Below are positions 1 through 10,489 of a stretch of 64,000 nt of DNA, piece by piece. Positions within the stretch are counted from its first letter, which is position 1; each line of letters starts with the position of its first letter. The stretch is from Malaya genurostris (lineage: Eukaryota; Arthropoda; Insecta; Diptera; Culicidae), in the NCBI RefSeq assembly GCF_030247185.1, contig NC_080570.1:163344882-163408881 (forward strand), written 5' to 3'. The position numbers were made by a program, and so were the translations under genes. The notes under the pieces were generated by a model. It was not told the origin of the DNA and did no database searches. It saw only the letters and a list, made by a program, of their open reading frames with translations.

Positions 1-1
1 C

Positions 2-1282
2 AAACGCATTCATACGAACGAGAAGTTTAAATGCACTATATGCGGGAAAGATTATGCCAATAAATATAATCTCAGGGGACACATGAAAATTCATTTGAAT
101 GATTACGAGCATAAGTGTGATGTGTGCGGCAAAGGATTCAACTGCAAATCACTTTTGAAAGACCACGGACATAGGCACACAGGTGAACGGCCTCACAAAT
201 GCACCGTATGTGGAAAAGATTTCATCAATCGGCGTTTCCTATCCAGACACATGCTTATTCACACGGATGATTATAAGCATAAGTGTTACGTTTGTGGTAG
301 AGGATTTACGACCAAAAGACGCTTGCAAGGTCATGAACGCCTTCATACAGGAGAGCGACCGTATAAATGCACCGTATGTGGAAAAGATTTCGCGACTAAC
401 TATTACTTATCCAGACACAGGTTTATTCACGGAGGAGATGATAGGTACAAGTGTGAAGTGTGTGGCAAAGGCTTTTATGAACGTAATAACCTCGCGACAC
501 ACATACGCATTCATACAAACGAAAAGTTTAAATGCACCATTTGCGAGAAAGATTTTTCCAATAAGTATTATCTCAGCATGCACAAACGCATTCATACAAA
601 CGAAAAGTTTAAATGCACCATTTGCGAGAAAGATTTTTCCAATAAGTATTATCTCAGCATGCACAATCGCATTCATACAAACGAAAAGTTTAAATGCACC
701 ATTTGCGAGAAAGATTTTTCCGATAAGTTTTATCTCAGCAGACACATGAAAATTCATGCGGATGGTTACGATCATAAGTGTGATGTGTGCGGCAAAGGAT
801 TCATCTCCAAATCGCGTTTGAAAGACCACAAAAATATTCACACCGGTGAACGGCCTTACGAATGCGCTATATGCGGAAAAGACTTTCATTGTAAAATGAT
901 ACTTTCTGTACACATGCGACTTCACACAAGCGAACGACCGTTCAAATGCACGGTATGTGGAAAAGAATATGCCATTAAGGATTACTTAACTAAACACATG
1001 TCTATTCACCAAAGTGATTACAAATATAAGTGCGAAGTGTGTGGTAAAGGCTTTAATCATAGAACAAGCTCCGTGAGACACAAACGCATTCATACGAACG
1101 AGAAGTATAAATGCACCATTTGCGAGAAAGATTTTTCATATAAGTATTATCTCAGCATGCACAAACGCATTCATACAAACGAAAAGTTTAAATGCACTAT
1201 TTGCGAGAAAGATTTTTCCAATAAGTATTATCTCAACAAACACATGTGTGTGGCAAAGGATTCTTCTCCGAATCACTTTTGA
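2..1282 (+). CDS. C2H2 zinc-finger protein A (5' end outside window)
   Basis: The frame is open from base 2, so the ATG at 83 is internal and the gene begins upstream of the window. The visible part encodes about 15 C2H2 fingers (C-x2-C-x12-H-x3-H), so it is probably a nuclear DNA-binding transcription factor. Linkers alternate between canonical TGERP and a short TNEKFK form. Fingers 7-9 and 14-15 are almost identical copies of one 81-bp module. The last finger stops after its first His: a deletion relative to paralogue C shifts the frame, so the protein ends in a non-finger tail (CVAKDSSPNHF) at the TGA 1280-1282. Fingers 10-12 closely match fingers 3-5 of gene C at 14348. No ZAD or other N-terminal domain is visible. 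Function beyond DNA binding cannot be stated. The truncated end may mean early decay. Confidence 0.85.
   Translation, partial: KRIHTNEKFKCTICGKDYANKYNLRGHMKIHLNDYEHKCDVCGKGFNCKSLLKDHGHRHTGERPHKCTVCGKDFINRRFLSRHMLIHTDDYKHKCYVCGRGFTTKRRLQGHERLHTGERPYKCTVCGKDFATNYYLSRHRFIHGGDDRYKCEVCGKGFYERNNLATHIRIHTNEKFKCTICEKDFSNKYYLSMHKRIHTNEKFKCTICEKDFSNKYYLSMHNRIHTNEKFKCTICEKDFSDKFYLSRHMKIHADGYDHKCDVCGKGFISKSRLKDHKNIHTGERPYECAICGKDFHCKMILSVHMRLHTSERPFKCTVCGKEYAIKDYLTKHMSIHQSDYKYKCEVCGKGFNHRTSSVRHKRIHTNEKYKCTICEKDFSYKYYLSMHKRIHTNEKFKCTICEKDFSNKYYLNKHMCVAKDSSPNHF
505..749 (+). repeat. Tandem 81-bp zinc-finger module, three copies
   Basis: The string ttgcgagaaagatttttcc recurs at 541, 622 and 703, exactly 81 bp apart, and each module encodes a 27-residue finger (FKCTICEKDFSNKYYLSMH type). 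Copies one and two differ by very few bases, so this is a recent in-frame intragenic duplication. Two more near-copies lie at about 1105-1240. Confidence 0.9.
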
Positions 1283-1886
1283 AAAACCACGAATATATTC
1301 ACACCGGTGAACGGCCTTTTTTATCAGAACAAATTGGCTCAAATGGCACGTTCTCCTTGATATTTGGAGATTTGTGCCTTCATACGAACGAGAAGTAAGT
1401 GCACCATATGCGGAAAAGATTTTAGCTCTAAGATTGCCCAAGGATTCACAAAAGCAAACATTTAGAGGTAGTTTGGAAACATTTATTGAGGTTTGTTTTT
1501 TGAATATCCGTTTGATTTGAAATCACAAAATTATTAACGTTTGAATTGTTACAGGAACTCCACTCATTATAATGATTAACATCCAACGAGATCACATTGA
1601 ACGGTGTTCGTATATTACGAACCAACACCATCATGTTTGAGGGCACTTGACACTTCTGAATATCCTCCATCATTTCAGTAAACCGTCTCACAAATTTGGG
1701 CAAACAGTACTGCGATCTATAATTTTATGACATGACTTATATGTATTAATAATACAACTTTATTGTCAGATGAATAAATTTAATGAATAAGCAAACAAAT
1801 TTGCTTAAAAAAATTGAAATTGAAAAGTGCATCTTAAAGTACACCATTAGGGTAGACAACACGAAAAACATCAAGTAATTTAAGAT
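1283..1886 (+). repeat. 3' flank of gene A, duplicated behind gene C; contains decayed fingers
   Basis: This stretch is nearly identical to 15266-15870 behind gene C. Similarity stops at about 1886 and 15870. It contains out-of-frame finger remnants (a TGERP linker near 1306-1318 and a C-x2-C knuckle at about 1400-1425), so the ancestral gene had a longer finger array. The minus strand holds an 85-codon ORF (1446-1703) that is also open in the other copy. I do not recognise it, and its conservation may only reflect the recent duplication. Confidence 0.75.
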
Positions 1887-2726
1887 AAAAAAATACATTA
1901 GACGACACGTTAAACTTAAAATATTCCAATGAAAAATATGTGACAACAGCAATAATTCTGACATAGGGGTCGTTTCATATTCATATGATCCAATGGTTGT
2001 TAAGAACATCACGTGAACTCCGATGACAAAGCCATTTTTGGGATCTACGCGTGATTTAAGATTAATGTGAGAATATTTTTGAGTGTGGTTCTTCATGTGC
2101 AGAAATAAAAATAAAAATTCAGGTATATTAGATTGTTTTATTGCGTATGGGTTGATCTATTTTAGATCTACGACTAAACCATGTCAATCGCACAAATTTG
2201 AAACAGATTTAAAACTGCTCGATAATTTTGTTTCAAATTAATGTAAATTTTAAACACGAATAGAACACTGTTTTAAATTTCTTGCGTGAGTGTGTGTAGT
2301 GAGGTATGACAGGCGAAATGTCAAAGCGTCGAATCACATACCAGAAATTGTCAATAAAAACTTTGCACTGAATAATACAGTATCATTTAAAATCGCTGTA
2401 GCTCACTCCCGCATACGCATGGCTGCCAGATGGCTGACTAAACGCTGCCAGCTGGAAAAATATGGCTGGCAGACATTCTGGTGTTCGGCTGCCTCACCGC
2501 TGCCAGGAATACAACTCAAACGATACAACCGTATCCACCAGGATTTTTCCACATTGAAATCTTTGACATTTTCAGCTAAGGTGAGAAGATGAAAACGCTC
2601 GGCTAACTTGGATACAGGCGACTTTGTTTTGTCAAATTGGATTTGACAACCGTAACTGAATCAATTTTGGTAGCCTTCTGGTGGCCATGGCTGCCCAGGT
2701 AGCCAAAACGCTATGCGGGCTATAAT
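1887..2726. other. Intergenic, no gene recognised
   Basis: AT-rich sequence. The 2400-2720 part has imperfect repeats of a ctggcag/ctgcca motif. The 100-codon plus-strand ORF at 2290-2592 has no recognisable domain and is not called. Confidence 0.5.
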
Positions 2727-2964
2727 CATAAATCAATTAAACATAGATTTCTCACTGTAAGGTGACACTAACAGCACCTCTAGTGACAAACGGGTGTACT
2801 TTTTTCCATTAGCTACTGTGGTTGTGTTAAATGCGCAGGCAACTTTTTGCATGCATTTTAGGAGCATTTACGCACCCATTCTCCACCAGACGGTGCTTTT
2901 GGTGTCACGGGTTGCTCAACTACATTACTATTACACTGGGAAATCTATGTTTATTTGATTTATG
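2727..2964. mobile_element. MITE-like element with terminal inverted repeats
   Basis: The left end (2727-2761, cataaatcaattaaacatag...) is the inverted complement of the right end (2930-2964, ...ctatgtttatttgatttatg) with a few mismatches over about 35 bp. The interior is non-coding. Superfamily not assigned. Confidence 0.65.
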
Positions 2965-3305
2965 CTATCATCCAGTAATTTTTTCTAGAAGTTTGTGTCA
3001 AAAATTCGTATTCTTTTCGAAAGCATTTATTTTGTTTGCTTGTTTCTGTTTGGAAACATCACAGTGAGTTGACATAACACTAATACATTAACAGACCAAT
3101 ATATAAATCAAGCTCAGTTTTATTTTTGACAGTTTTCGAGCAAATTCAGCAGCTGCAAGATTCATATGGGTGGTCTATAATATAACTGAAACTGAAACAA
3201 ACTGTCAAATTTAGAACTGGTGTACGTTGCCGTTCTGTTTTTCCTATATTTGAAACACAGATTTATTTCGTTATAAATTCTAGATTTAATATTAAAACTG
3301 ACATA

Positions 3306-3561
3306 ACTCGGTTGATTTTTCATTAGGGCGTATAAGCAAGTGTCAGTTTCTCTTTGTTTACTTTCTCTTCTATTTATTACCGAGCGGTTTCCACGTTTAT
3401 CACACAAATCTTTGCATGAAATGAAACCCGAAACTTTCGACTTTCAAACAGAATAGTGATATCAAAGAAAATCTTTTTAATCACATCACAATAATTGAAA
3501 GAGAGAGTGATCAAAGAGAAGCTGTCACTTGTTTATAAGCCCTTATGAAAAATCAACCGAG
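3306..3561. repeat. Inverted repeat (fold-back) with 50-bp arms
   Basis: Bases 3306-3356 (actcggttgatttttcatta...) and 3512-3561 (...tgaaaaatcaaccgag) are imperfect reverse complements with about 155 bp between them. Related sequence recurs near 43560-43630, so this is probably a dispersed element. Confidence 0.65.
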
Positions 3562-4023
3562 ATAAATTATGCATTTTGAACTAGAACACTCCTGAACATG
3601 CCGTTAAATTATACGATAGCCTGCCATTTTAGAACAGATATATCCATCACAGCGTTGCGAATTGCCTTATGCAAAATCTGACAAACGATCTGGTTTATTT
3701 TATTTTTTTGTTTGTTTGTGTTGTCTTATCGACAGGCTAAGACCATAGTTGATCCATCTCGCCATCTGGTTTGTTAGTGACTGTTGGAATTGAAAAAGAA
3801 AATCACCTTAATTATTGTTTACAGCCGTATGCGATACATTCGAAGGTATATTGAATTCGTATTCCCGTTTACGTTCGAATCAATCAACTATAGACCTGTA
3901 ACTTTTGGCAGAGCAACCAGAATATAATCCATCAGGTAATGAATCTGATCGAAGGTAGGTCGGTATTTCTTATCGTTTTTGCCAGTACGGATAGGTTCAT
4001 AGTCTAATTTTCTATTACCTACA
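3562..4023. other. Upstream region of gene B
   Basis: It contains a piece (about 3605-3680) that recurs at 20850-20895. A possible 5' UTR exon may end at cattcgaag|gtatat (about 3846), and tttctattacctacag (4008-4023) is a good splice acceptor for the first coding exon of gene B. Confidence 0.4.
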
Positions 4024-4378
4024 GCGAGGAAACGATTTGCATTGTAAAAGACGAGATGCTGGATATTGCACAAGACGAAATGGAAGACAATTTATCGACA
4101 CACAAGAAGCTTCATATTGATGAACGACAAATTTACAAATGCGATACATGCGGCGTAGAATTCACCGAAAACTATCGTTTGGTAGAACATCAATGTGTTG
4201 GTCAATCTCTAAAATGTCCCGTTTGTGGTAAAGATTTTGCTCGTAAACAAAACCTAATCTCTCATCTGATTCTTCATGCAAGAGAAAATTCTCTGCACAA
4301 ACGTGATGTGGGTGGCAAAGAGTTTGAACAGTCCGCACGGAATATAGCAGCTCATGACCGTGAACGGCAACAAAACAG
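4024..4378 (+). pseudogene. Gene B exon with N-terminal part
   Basis: The exon runs from the acceptor at 4023 to the donor at 4379 (gtgaag). The frame is open from the acceptor. The first ATG is at 4056, so the start is either there or in an unseen upstream exon. It encodes an acidic N-terminus (ETICIVKDEMLDI), one good finger (LKCPVCGKDFARKQNLISH) and two degenerate ones: one lacks a proper His pair, and the other has lost both knuckle cysteines (HKRDVGGKEF). Confidence 0.75.
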
Positions 4379-4448
4379 GTGAAGTAACATCTGTTCACTT
4401 TAATGATCGATATCAGTTACAAACATCTAAGAAAATTTATAACTTTAG

Positions 4449-4791
4449 GACGCAAAACCCGTCCGTGTGTTGTGAAATCTGTGGCAAAACGTATATGTTC
4501 AAGAAAAGTGTCCTCCAACACATGCGTATTCATACGGGAAAATACGATCACGTTTGTGATGTTTGCGGGAAAGGATTTTATTCGTTTTTCTGTTTAGAAG
4601 ATCATAAAATCACCCATACCAATGAGCGACCGCACGAATGTACCAAATGTGACAAGACTTTCAAACGTAAATGTTTACTCAAATTGCACATGACGCTGCA
4701 CGAGGAAAACCATCCGCATCAGTGTGATCTATGTGACAAAAAATTTATCCAAAAGCAAAAACTGATCGATCACCTCCCAGCACATACCGGC
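4449..4791 (+). pseudogene. Gene B exon, part left of the LTR insertion
   Basis: It begins after the acceptor ataactttag. A split AGG codon joins it in frame to the previous exon. It encodes four intact fingers, the last ending DHLPAHTG, and then runs into the LTR. The chimeric frame continues to 4851. Confidence 0.8.
4787..4791. other. Target-site duplication, left copy (ccggc)
   Basis: Matches ccggc at 10318-10322 on the other side of the element. The shared string can be read as 4-6 bp because of neighbouring identity. Confidence 0.85.
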
Positions 4792-5047
4792 TGTAATATA
4801 CGCCCTTTTGCGTATATACGATCGAAAAAGGTTAGAAAGTTAGAAAACTAGGAACACTGTTTATCTGAAGTATAATTAAACAGACGGCTGGACCGCCACT
4901 TGTTTTTGAATCCTCAATCTGGTTAGTTGTTTCTTCCTGTGCTCCGAAAGTTCCATAGAATCAACGGTTCGTTTTCTTCATTTGAGTTGAGTCCTTGAAC
5001 TTATCTCTTTTATACCTGGAAGTAAGTATTATTAAGGAAATACTAAA
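4792..5047 (+). repeat. 5' LTR
   Basis: It begins tgtaatatacgccc and ends gaaatactaaa. It matches 10062-10317 base for base except one a/g difference (agtaagtatt here, agtgagtatt there). Confidence 0.95.
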
Positions 5048-5066
5048 GTGGCGACGAGGATAAAAG
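5048..5066 (+). other. Candidate primer-binding site
   Basis: The sequence gtggcgacgaggataaaag directly follows the 5' LTR, where a tRNA primer would anneal. The tRNA is not assigned. Confidence 0.5.
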
Positions 5067-5762
5067 GAAAATATTTGACGGATGTTGATCGTAAGTAAAT
5101 TCTTGGTTGAGCATCGTTCCCAGTAAATTGCGGAACGTGTATCCATACCCGAAAGGTGATAAAATTGGAAAAATTGCGGTTTGAGGCTAACAAGTGTGGT
5201 GAAATACGCCATTTTGTGCGAGAGCGTCAGTTCTCTTTGAATTAAGATATAATAAAGAATTTTTTTTGGTATTGTCTGGGAACAAATAGTTCCATTGTTT
5301 TCTGATTTTTTTTCTTCATTTATGTAGTAACAAAAGTTTTAATTATAATTTGTATTTCACACATTCAGGTGATTTGCAGTAGTATCGTGAGACACTTCGT
5401 AAATAGGAATTGTGTCGGAAGCGGCTGAAATTTATCATCGAAGGTTTTAGAAGGCAAAGGCTTGAATAAGGCGATACAGAATTTCAAGGAAGCAATTTTA
5501 ATTAGAAGGTGGAAACAGCGAGTTTGACGTCACCTATTGAAAAGAGAGCCAGTTGATGCAGAGGGCATTAAATAGCAAAGACGGTGCAGAATCTCCACGG
5601 CTGCTGTAGTAAATGCTATAAACTAAAAGCAGTAAGAATCTGATAGTCGGGTGAGTCGTTCAATTGATTTTTTTTATCTTATCAATTTATTATATTCAAT
5701 TAAATAATTGGGTACTAATTATTGGGAATTGTTTTACCTTTCGTCACAAATATATTAGAAAT

Positions 5763-6308
5763 ATGGCACAATTATCTATGGCGTCTTCAATAGAGCCTTA
5801 CCGAAAGGGTACTTCTTTTGGAGATTGGATTGACAGGCTTGAGTTTTGTTTCTTAGCGAACAATATAGATGTAAATTTAAAAAAAGCTCATTTTATAACC
5901 CTAGCGGGTCCACTCGTTTACGCAGAACTGAAGCTGCAATATCCGGTTGGAAATTTAAATGACGTATCGTATGATGATATGGTTAAGAAACTTAAGAGTA
6001 GATTTGACAAGAAACCATCTAGTTTGGTTCAACGATTAAAATTTTCTAATCGAGTCCAGCAACCGGACGAATCACTCGAAGATTATGTTCTGTCTGTTAA
6101 GTTACAGGCTGAATTTTGCTCTTTTGGTACATTTAAGGATCAAGCGATCCGAGATCGTATTATTTCGGGAATAAGGGATACCAGTCTTCAAGAGAAAATT
6201 CTCAATGAAGACGAAGAATTAAGTGCTGAGGCCACGGAGAAAATTATTATGACGTGGGAAATGGCCAAGTGTAACGCCAAATCCTTAGGGATTGAAAAAA
6301 AAAACTGA
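5763..6308 (+). pseudogene. gag: gag, 5' part (capsid-like)
   Basis: The ATG at 5763 opens a frame of about 180 codons resembling retrotransposon Gag capsid (FGDWIDRLEFCFLANNID; later QRLKFSNRVQQPDESLEDYV). Some 715 nt of untranslated leader lies between the LTR and this start. The frame ends at TGA 6306-6308, just after a run of ten A, and Gag-like coding continues in another frame. A length change in the A-run is the likely cause. Confidence 0.85.
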
Positions 6309-6600
6309 GAGTTTTGATCTAATTAACACAGTGAAACCTCATTATGGGGCAGCATTCAGGAAACTAGCAGATACTTTGGATGCAGCTAGGGCCAATCAAG
6401 CAGGTCCATCCAAGGGTTCTGTTAGGAGTAGACTTGGTTTCAAGCCTTATAGTCGATACAATCATAATTACATTGGAAATAAATATGAATCAAAGCCAGC
6501 CGAATGGCAAGGCCAACAGGATAAATTTAGAAAAGATTACTCTCAATTTATTTGTGATTTTTGCGGTAAGAAGGGCCAATATAAGAAAGAAGTGCTTTAG
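6292..6600 (+). pseudogene. gag: gag, 3' part with zinc knuckle
   Basis: This continues Gag in a second frame and contains a CCHC-type knuckle start (CDFCGKKGQ) with Gln where the knuckle His is expected. The frame ends at TAG 6598-6600, and coding resumes in a third frame from about 6590. The upstream limit at 6292 is only the frame's first start codon. Confidence 0.75.
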
Positions 6601-7699
6601 ACTAAAGAATTTACACCGAGATACAGTAAAGTTCGTGGACTCGGACAAGCCTGGAACAAGCACGGATCGGAACTTAAGCGAGATGTTTAACAGGATGAAA
6701 GCAGATGACGTCGAAAGCGATGATGATAAAGGTGATATGTTTTGTATGTTGGTGTCGTCCATAAATAAAATTAATAACCCATGTCTATTAAATGTGATCC
6801 TAGAAGATAAGGCTATCCAAATGGAAGTTGATTGCGGCTCTTCAGTTACTGTAATGGGGAAACACCAATTTGAAACAAATTTCACTATTCCATTGAAAAA
6901 ATCAGATAAACAATTATTAGTTGTGAATGGGGATAAACTTAAAATCTTAGGAGAGGTAAAGGTTACAGCCAAAATAAATGATAAAAAGGCAAACGTGTCC
7001 TTGATAATTTTGGACTGTAACAATAATTTTATTCCGCTACTTGGACGAGACAGTTTGGATATATTTTTTAATAATTGGAGAAATTATTTTACTATTTCTC
7101 AAGTCAATAATATAAACGGGTTTCATGATATGAATTTGATAAGGGATTTAAAGCAAAAATATTCTAAAGTGTTCATTAAAGATTTTTCGTCACCGATTGT
7201 AGGATATGAAGCGGATCTGGTGCTAAAGAGCAAACAACCGATTTTCAAGAAAGCTTATAGTGTCCCATACCGATTGAGGGATAAAGTAGTAGATTATTTA
7301 ACAAAATTAGAGAAAGAAAAAGTCATTACACCGATCAAAACAAGTGAATGGGCATCTCCGATCGTTATTGTTATGAAAAAGAATAATGACATCAGATTAG
7401 TGATAGACTGTAAAGTATCTATCAATAAACTGTTGGTATCTAATGCTTACCCTTTACCGGTAGCTCAAGATCTGTTCGCTGGTTTGGCGGGGTGCAGAGT
7501 ATTTTGCGCCTTAGACCTAGAGGGAGCCTATACTCAATTGTCCTTATCAGAAAAATCTAGAAAATTTATGGTCATAAATACAATCAAAGGATTATATACT
7601 TATAATAGGCTACCACAAGGGGCCTCATCCAGCGCATCCATTTTTCAGCAGGTTATGGATAGCATTTTACAGACCTGCAAGATTGCAAAAATAAACTAG
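6590..7699 (+). pseudogene. pol: pol part 1: protease and first half of RT
   Basis: The protease region carries VDCGSSVTVMG where retropepsins usually have D-T/S-G, and a later ILDCNNNFIPLLGRDSL. RT blocks include SEWASPIVIVMKKNND, IRLVIDCKVSINK, ALDLEGAYTQLSLSE and YNRLPQGASSSASIFQQ. The frame stops at 7697-7699 soon after FQQVMDSIL. The next expected block with the catalytic YxDD motif is missing, consistent with a deletion of a few tens of bases at about 7680. Confidence 0.85.
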
Positions 7700-8139
7700 A
7701 GCTGGTTTTGGACAGATTGTCGACAGCAAATATAAAAGTTAACTGGGAAAAATACAAATTCTTTGTTACAACGTTGCCATATTTGGGTCATATTTTAACT
7801 GAAAATGGGTTGTTGCCATGTCCAAGTAAAATTTCTACAATAACTGAAGCAAAGGTACCGAAAAACATCTCTGAATTGAAATCCTTTCTAGGACTTTTAA
7901 ACTATTACAACAAATTTATCCCAAACTTATCTTCAAAGCTTTATTACCTATACAATCTACTGAAAAACGGAACTAAATTTGAATGGGACGCGAACTGCGA
8001 TAAAGCATTTCAGGAAAGTAAAAATTCCTTAGTTGATACGAATTTCTTAGAATTTTATGATCCAAAAAAACCGATAGTCATTGTGTCCGATGCTTCAGGA
8101 TATAGGCGGCGTCATTGCGCATATTATAGATGGAGTTGA
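7700..8139 (+). pseudogene. pol: pol part 2: RT thumb and start of RNase H
   Basis: RT C-terminal motifs are FFVTTLPYLGHILTENGLLP and SELKSFLGLLNYYNKFIP, followed by the start of RNase H (FYDPKKPIVIVSDAS). The frame breaks just after SDAS at about 8100, and RNase H continues in the next frame. Confidence 0.85.
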
Positions 8140-9913
8140 AAAACCAATATGTTTTACTTCATTTTCTCTTAATTCAGCTCAAAAAAAATATCCAATTCTG
8201 CATTTAGAGGCTCTAGCCCTGGTCTCTACAATAAAAAAATTTCATAAATATTTATATGGGCAGAAGTTTCAAGTATACACTGATCATAAACCTTTAGTTG
8301 GCATTTTTGGAAAAGAGGGTAAAAACTCTCTTCTTGTTACTAGGCTACAACGATATATTTTAGAACTTTCTATATATAATTTCGATATACAATACAGACC
8401 ATCTGCCAAAATGGGAAATGCAGATTTCTGCTCTAGATTTCCGTTGGAACAAGGAATTCCAGAGGGGTATGATATTGAGTGTGTAAGAAGCATTAATTTC
8501 ACAAAGGAGTTACCTATTGATTACAACAAAATTAGTCAAATGACGAAAAATGATGAATTTCTACAGAAAATAATTACATATATGAGGACTGGCTGGCCAA
8601 AAAGAATAGATAAGCAGCTTATTAATGTTTATTCAAATCAACATGATTTAGAAATCGTTGATGACTGTTTATTATACCAGAACAGAGTCGTTATTCCACA
8701 AAAAATGCTCAGCGTAATTTTAAAACTTCTACATGCCAACCACGCCGGTATGGTAAAGATGAAACATTTGGCGAGGCGCTCTGTTTACTGGTATGGCATA
8801 AATGCAGATATAGAACGTTTCGTTAGAACTTGTCATGAATGTAATAGTATGGCAATAACACCAAACCCGAAAACGGAATCCAAATGGATTCCTACCACTA
8901 GACCATTTAGCAGGATTCATATTGATTTTTTTCATTTTGAGCATCGGACGTTTTTACTTATGGTAGATAGTTTTTCTAAATTACTGGAAATAGATTATAT
9001 GAGGAACGGCACTGACACAGGAAAAGTTCTGAAAAAGCTGGTAGCCCTATTTGCCAGATTTGGGTTACCAGACGTGATAGTATCAGATGGGGGTCCTCTT
9101 TTTAGTTCTCACAATTTCATAAACTTTTTAGAGAGACAAGGTATTAAAGTGTTTAAAAGTCCGCCATACCATCCTTCGAGCAATGGACAGGCAGAAAGAT
9201 TTGTTAGAACTGCGAAAGAGGTTTTAAAAAAGTTCCTAATGGAGCCAGAATTAAAAGAAGTGAGTCTAGAGGACCAAATTAATTTATTTTTGTTTACATA
9301 TAGAAATAGTTGCTTGACGAATGATGAGAAATTTCCATCAGAAAAAGTTTTATCGTATAAACCTAAAACACTTATAGACTTACTTAATCCAAAATGCCAT
9401 TTTAAAAGGGAATTGGCCACACCAAAAGCACCTACTGATGAAAAGTCATCTATTGATACTCCCCCTCTTAGGGGAAAGGAGACTACCGATCCTTTGGATA
9501 ACCTGATCGAAGGTGATGAGGTGTGGTACAAAAACCATAATCCTCATTACCATATGCGTTGGTTGAAAGCAACTTTTCTAATACGTTTCTCTAAAAATAC
9601 ATTTCAGGTTACGATTGGAAGCGTGCCAACTATGGCACACCGCGCTCAGCTGAGGGCTATTGAAGTATTACATAGAAGGCCAAATGTATTATCTAAATAC
9701 ATGCTACCCAACGGGGAGGACCGTGTTGGACTAAATAAGAGCAACGATGAAGAAGAAGATTTCAAAGGTTTTGCAGAGCATGAGTTAAAAAGGAAAAGCA
9801 GAAAGAGAAAATTTCCTTCGATATTGGATCCGATGGAATTGTCGGAAATGGAACCTAGACGCTCAAGAAGAAAACGATCCGCAAAGGTGGACATGGATTT
9901 CATATACAAATAA
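8096..9913 (+). pseudogene. pol: pol part 3: RNase H and integrase
   Basis: RNase H motifs are CFTSFSLNSAQKKYPILHLE and VYTDHKPL. The integrase has an HHCC zinc site (LLHANHAG ... TCHECN), a DDE core (IHIDFFHFE, VIVSDGGPLFSS, SSNGQAERFVRTAKE) and a C-terminal chromatin-binding-like part. It ends in a basic tail (RRSRRKRSAKVDMDF). The stop TAA is at 9911-9913. This is the longest undamaged part of the element, and all three DDE residues are present. Confidence 0.9.
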
Positions 9914-10049
9914 TTTGATTATCTTCGGTTCTGATATAAGAATATCGAATATGTTTTATTTAAGTTTAGTCAGGATAACCTGATTATCGAATTTGAATTG
10001 TATCAGAAGTAAATAATATAGGATTTGATAGGAAATCAAGTTTGATGAT

Positions 10050-10061
10050 AAGGGGAAGAGC
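10050..10061 (+). other. Polypurine tract
   Basis: The purine run aaggggaagag lies directly before the 3' LTR, the expected position for the plus-strand primer. Confidence 0.7.
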
Positions 10062-10317
10062 TGTAATATACGCCCTTTTGCGTATATACGATCGAAAAAG
10101 GTTAGAAAGTTAGAAAACTAGGAACACTGTTTATCTGAAGTATAATTAAACAGACGGCTGGACCGCCACTTGTTTTTGAATCCTCAATCTGGTTAGTTGT
10201 TTCTTCCTGTGCTCCGAAAGTTCCATAGAATCAACGGTTCGTTTTCTTCATTTGAGTTGAGTCCTTGAACTTATCTCTTTTATACCTGGAAGTGAGTATT
10301 ATTAAGGAAATACTAAA
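10062..10317 (+). repeat. 3' LTR
   Basis: A 256-bp copy of the 5' LTR with one mismatch, followed by the right copy of the ccggc target duplication. Confidence 0.95.
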
Positions 10318-10489
10318 CCGGCGAGCGGCCCTTCAAATGTGAAATCTGCGGTAAAGATTTCCGCTATCGCTATCAAGTTAAGCCACATATGTCCGTCCAT
10401 ACGGGAGAATTCCGGTTCAGTTGCGATGTGTGCAAAAAAGGCTATAATATCAAATTACTATTTGACAGACACATGCTCAGACATAATCG
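10318..10489 (+). pseudogene. Gene B exon, part right of the LTR insertion
   Basis: It resumes in the TGERP linker and encodes two fingers (FKCEICGKDFRYRYQVKPH; FSCDVCKKGYNIKLLFDRH), ending HMLRHN plus a split Arg codon at the donor gtaagt (10490). The donor lies at the same place after the last finger as in paralogue E. Confidence 0.85.

Larger units (their letters stand above)
4792..10317 (+). mobile_element. Ty3/gypsy LTR retrotransposon, recent but defective
   Basis: Two 256-bp LTRs (4792-5047, 10062-10317) differ by one base by my reading. They flank gag, protease, RT, RNase H and integrase in the Ty3/gypsy order. The 5-bp target duplication is ccggc (4787-4791 and 10318-10322). Removing the element restores an uninterrupted TGERP finger linker. 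The internal region is broken by frame changes near 6300, 6590, 7690 and 8100, and the RT catalytic YxDD box is absent. There is no env-like gene. High LTR identity means recent insertion, so this copy was either moved in trans or damaged soon afterwards. Confidence 0.95.

Noticed and set aside
183..1441. Long ORFs in other frames and on the minus strand across genes A and C (for example 407-925 and 14486-14842)
   Set aside because: They mirror the repetitive finger codons of the plus-strand genes and have no own domain.
2290..2592. 100-codon ORF near the ctggcag repeats
   Set aside because: Low complexity and no homology recognised.
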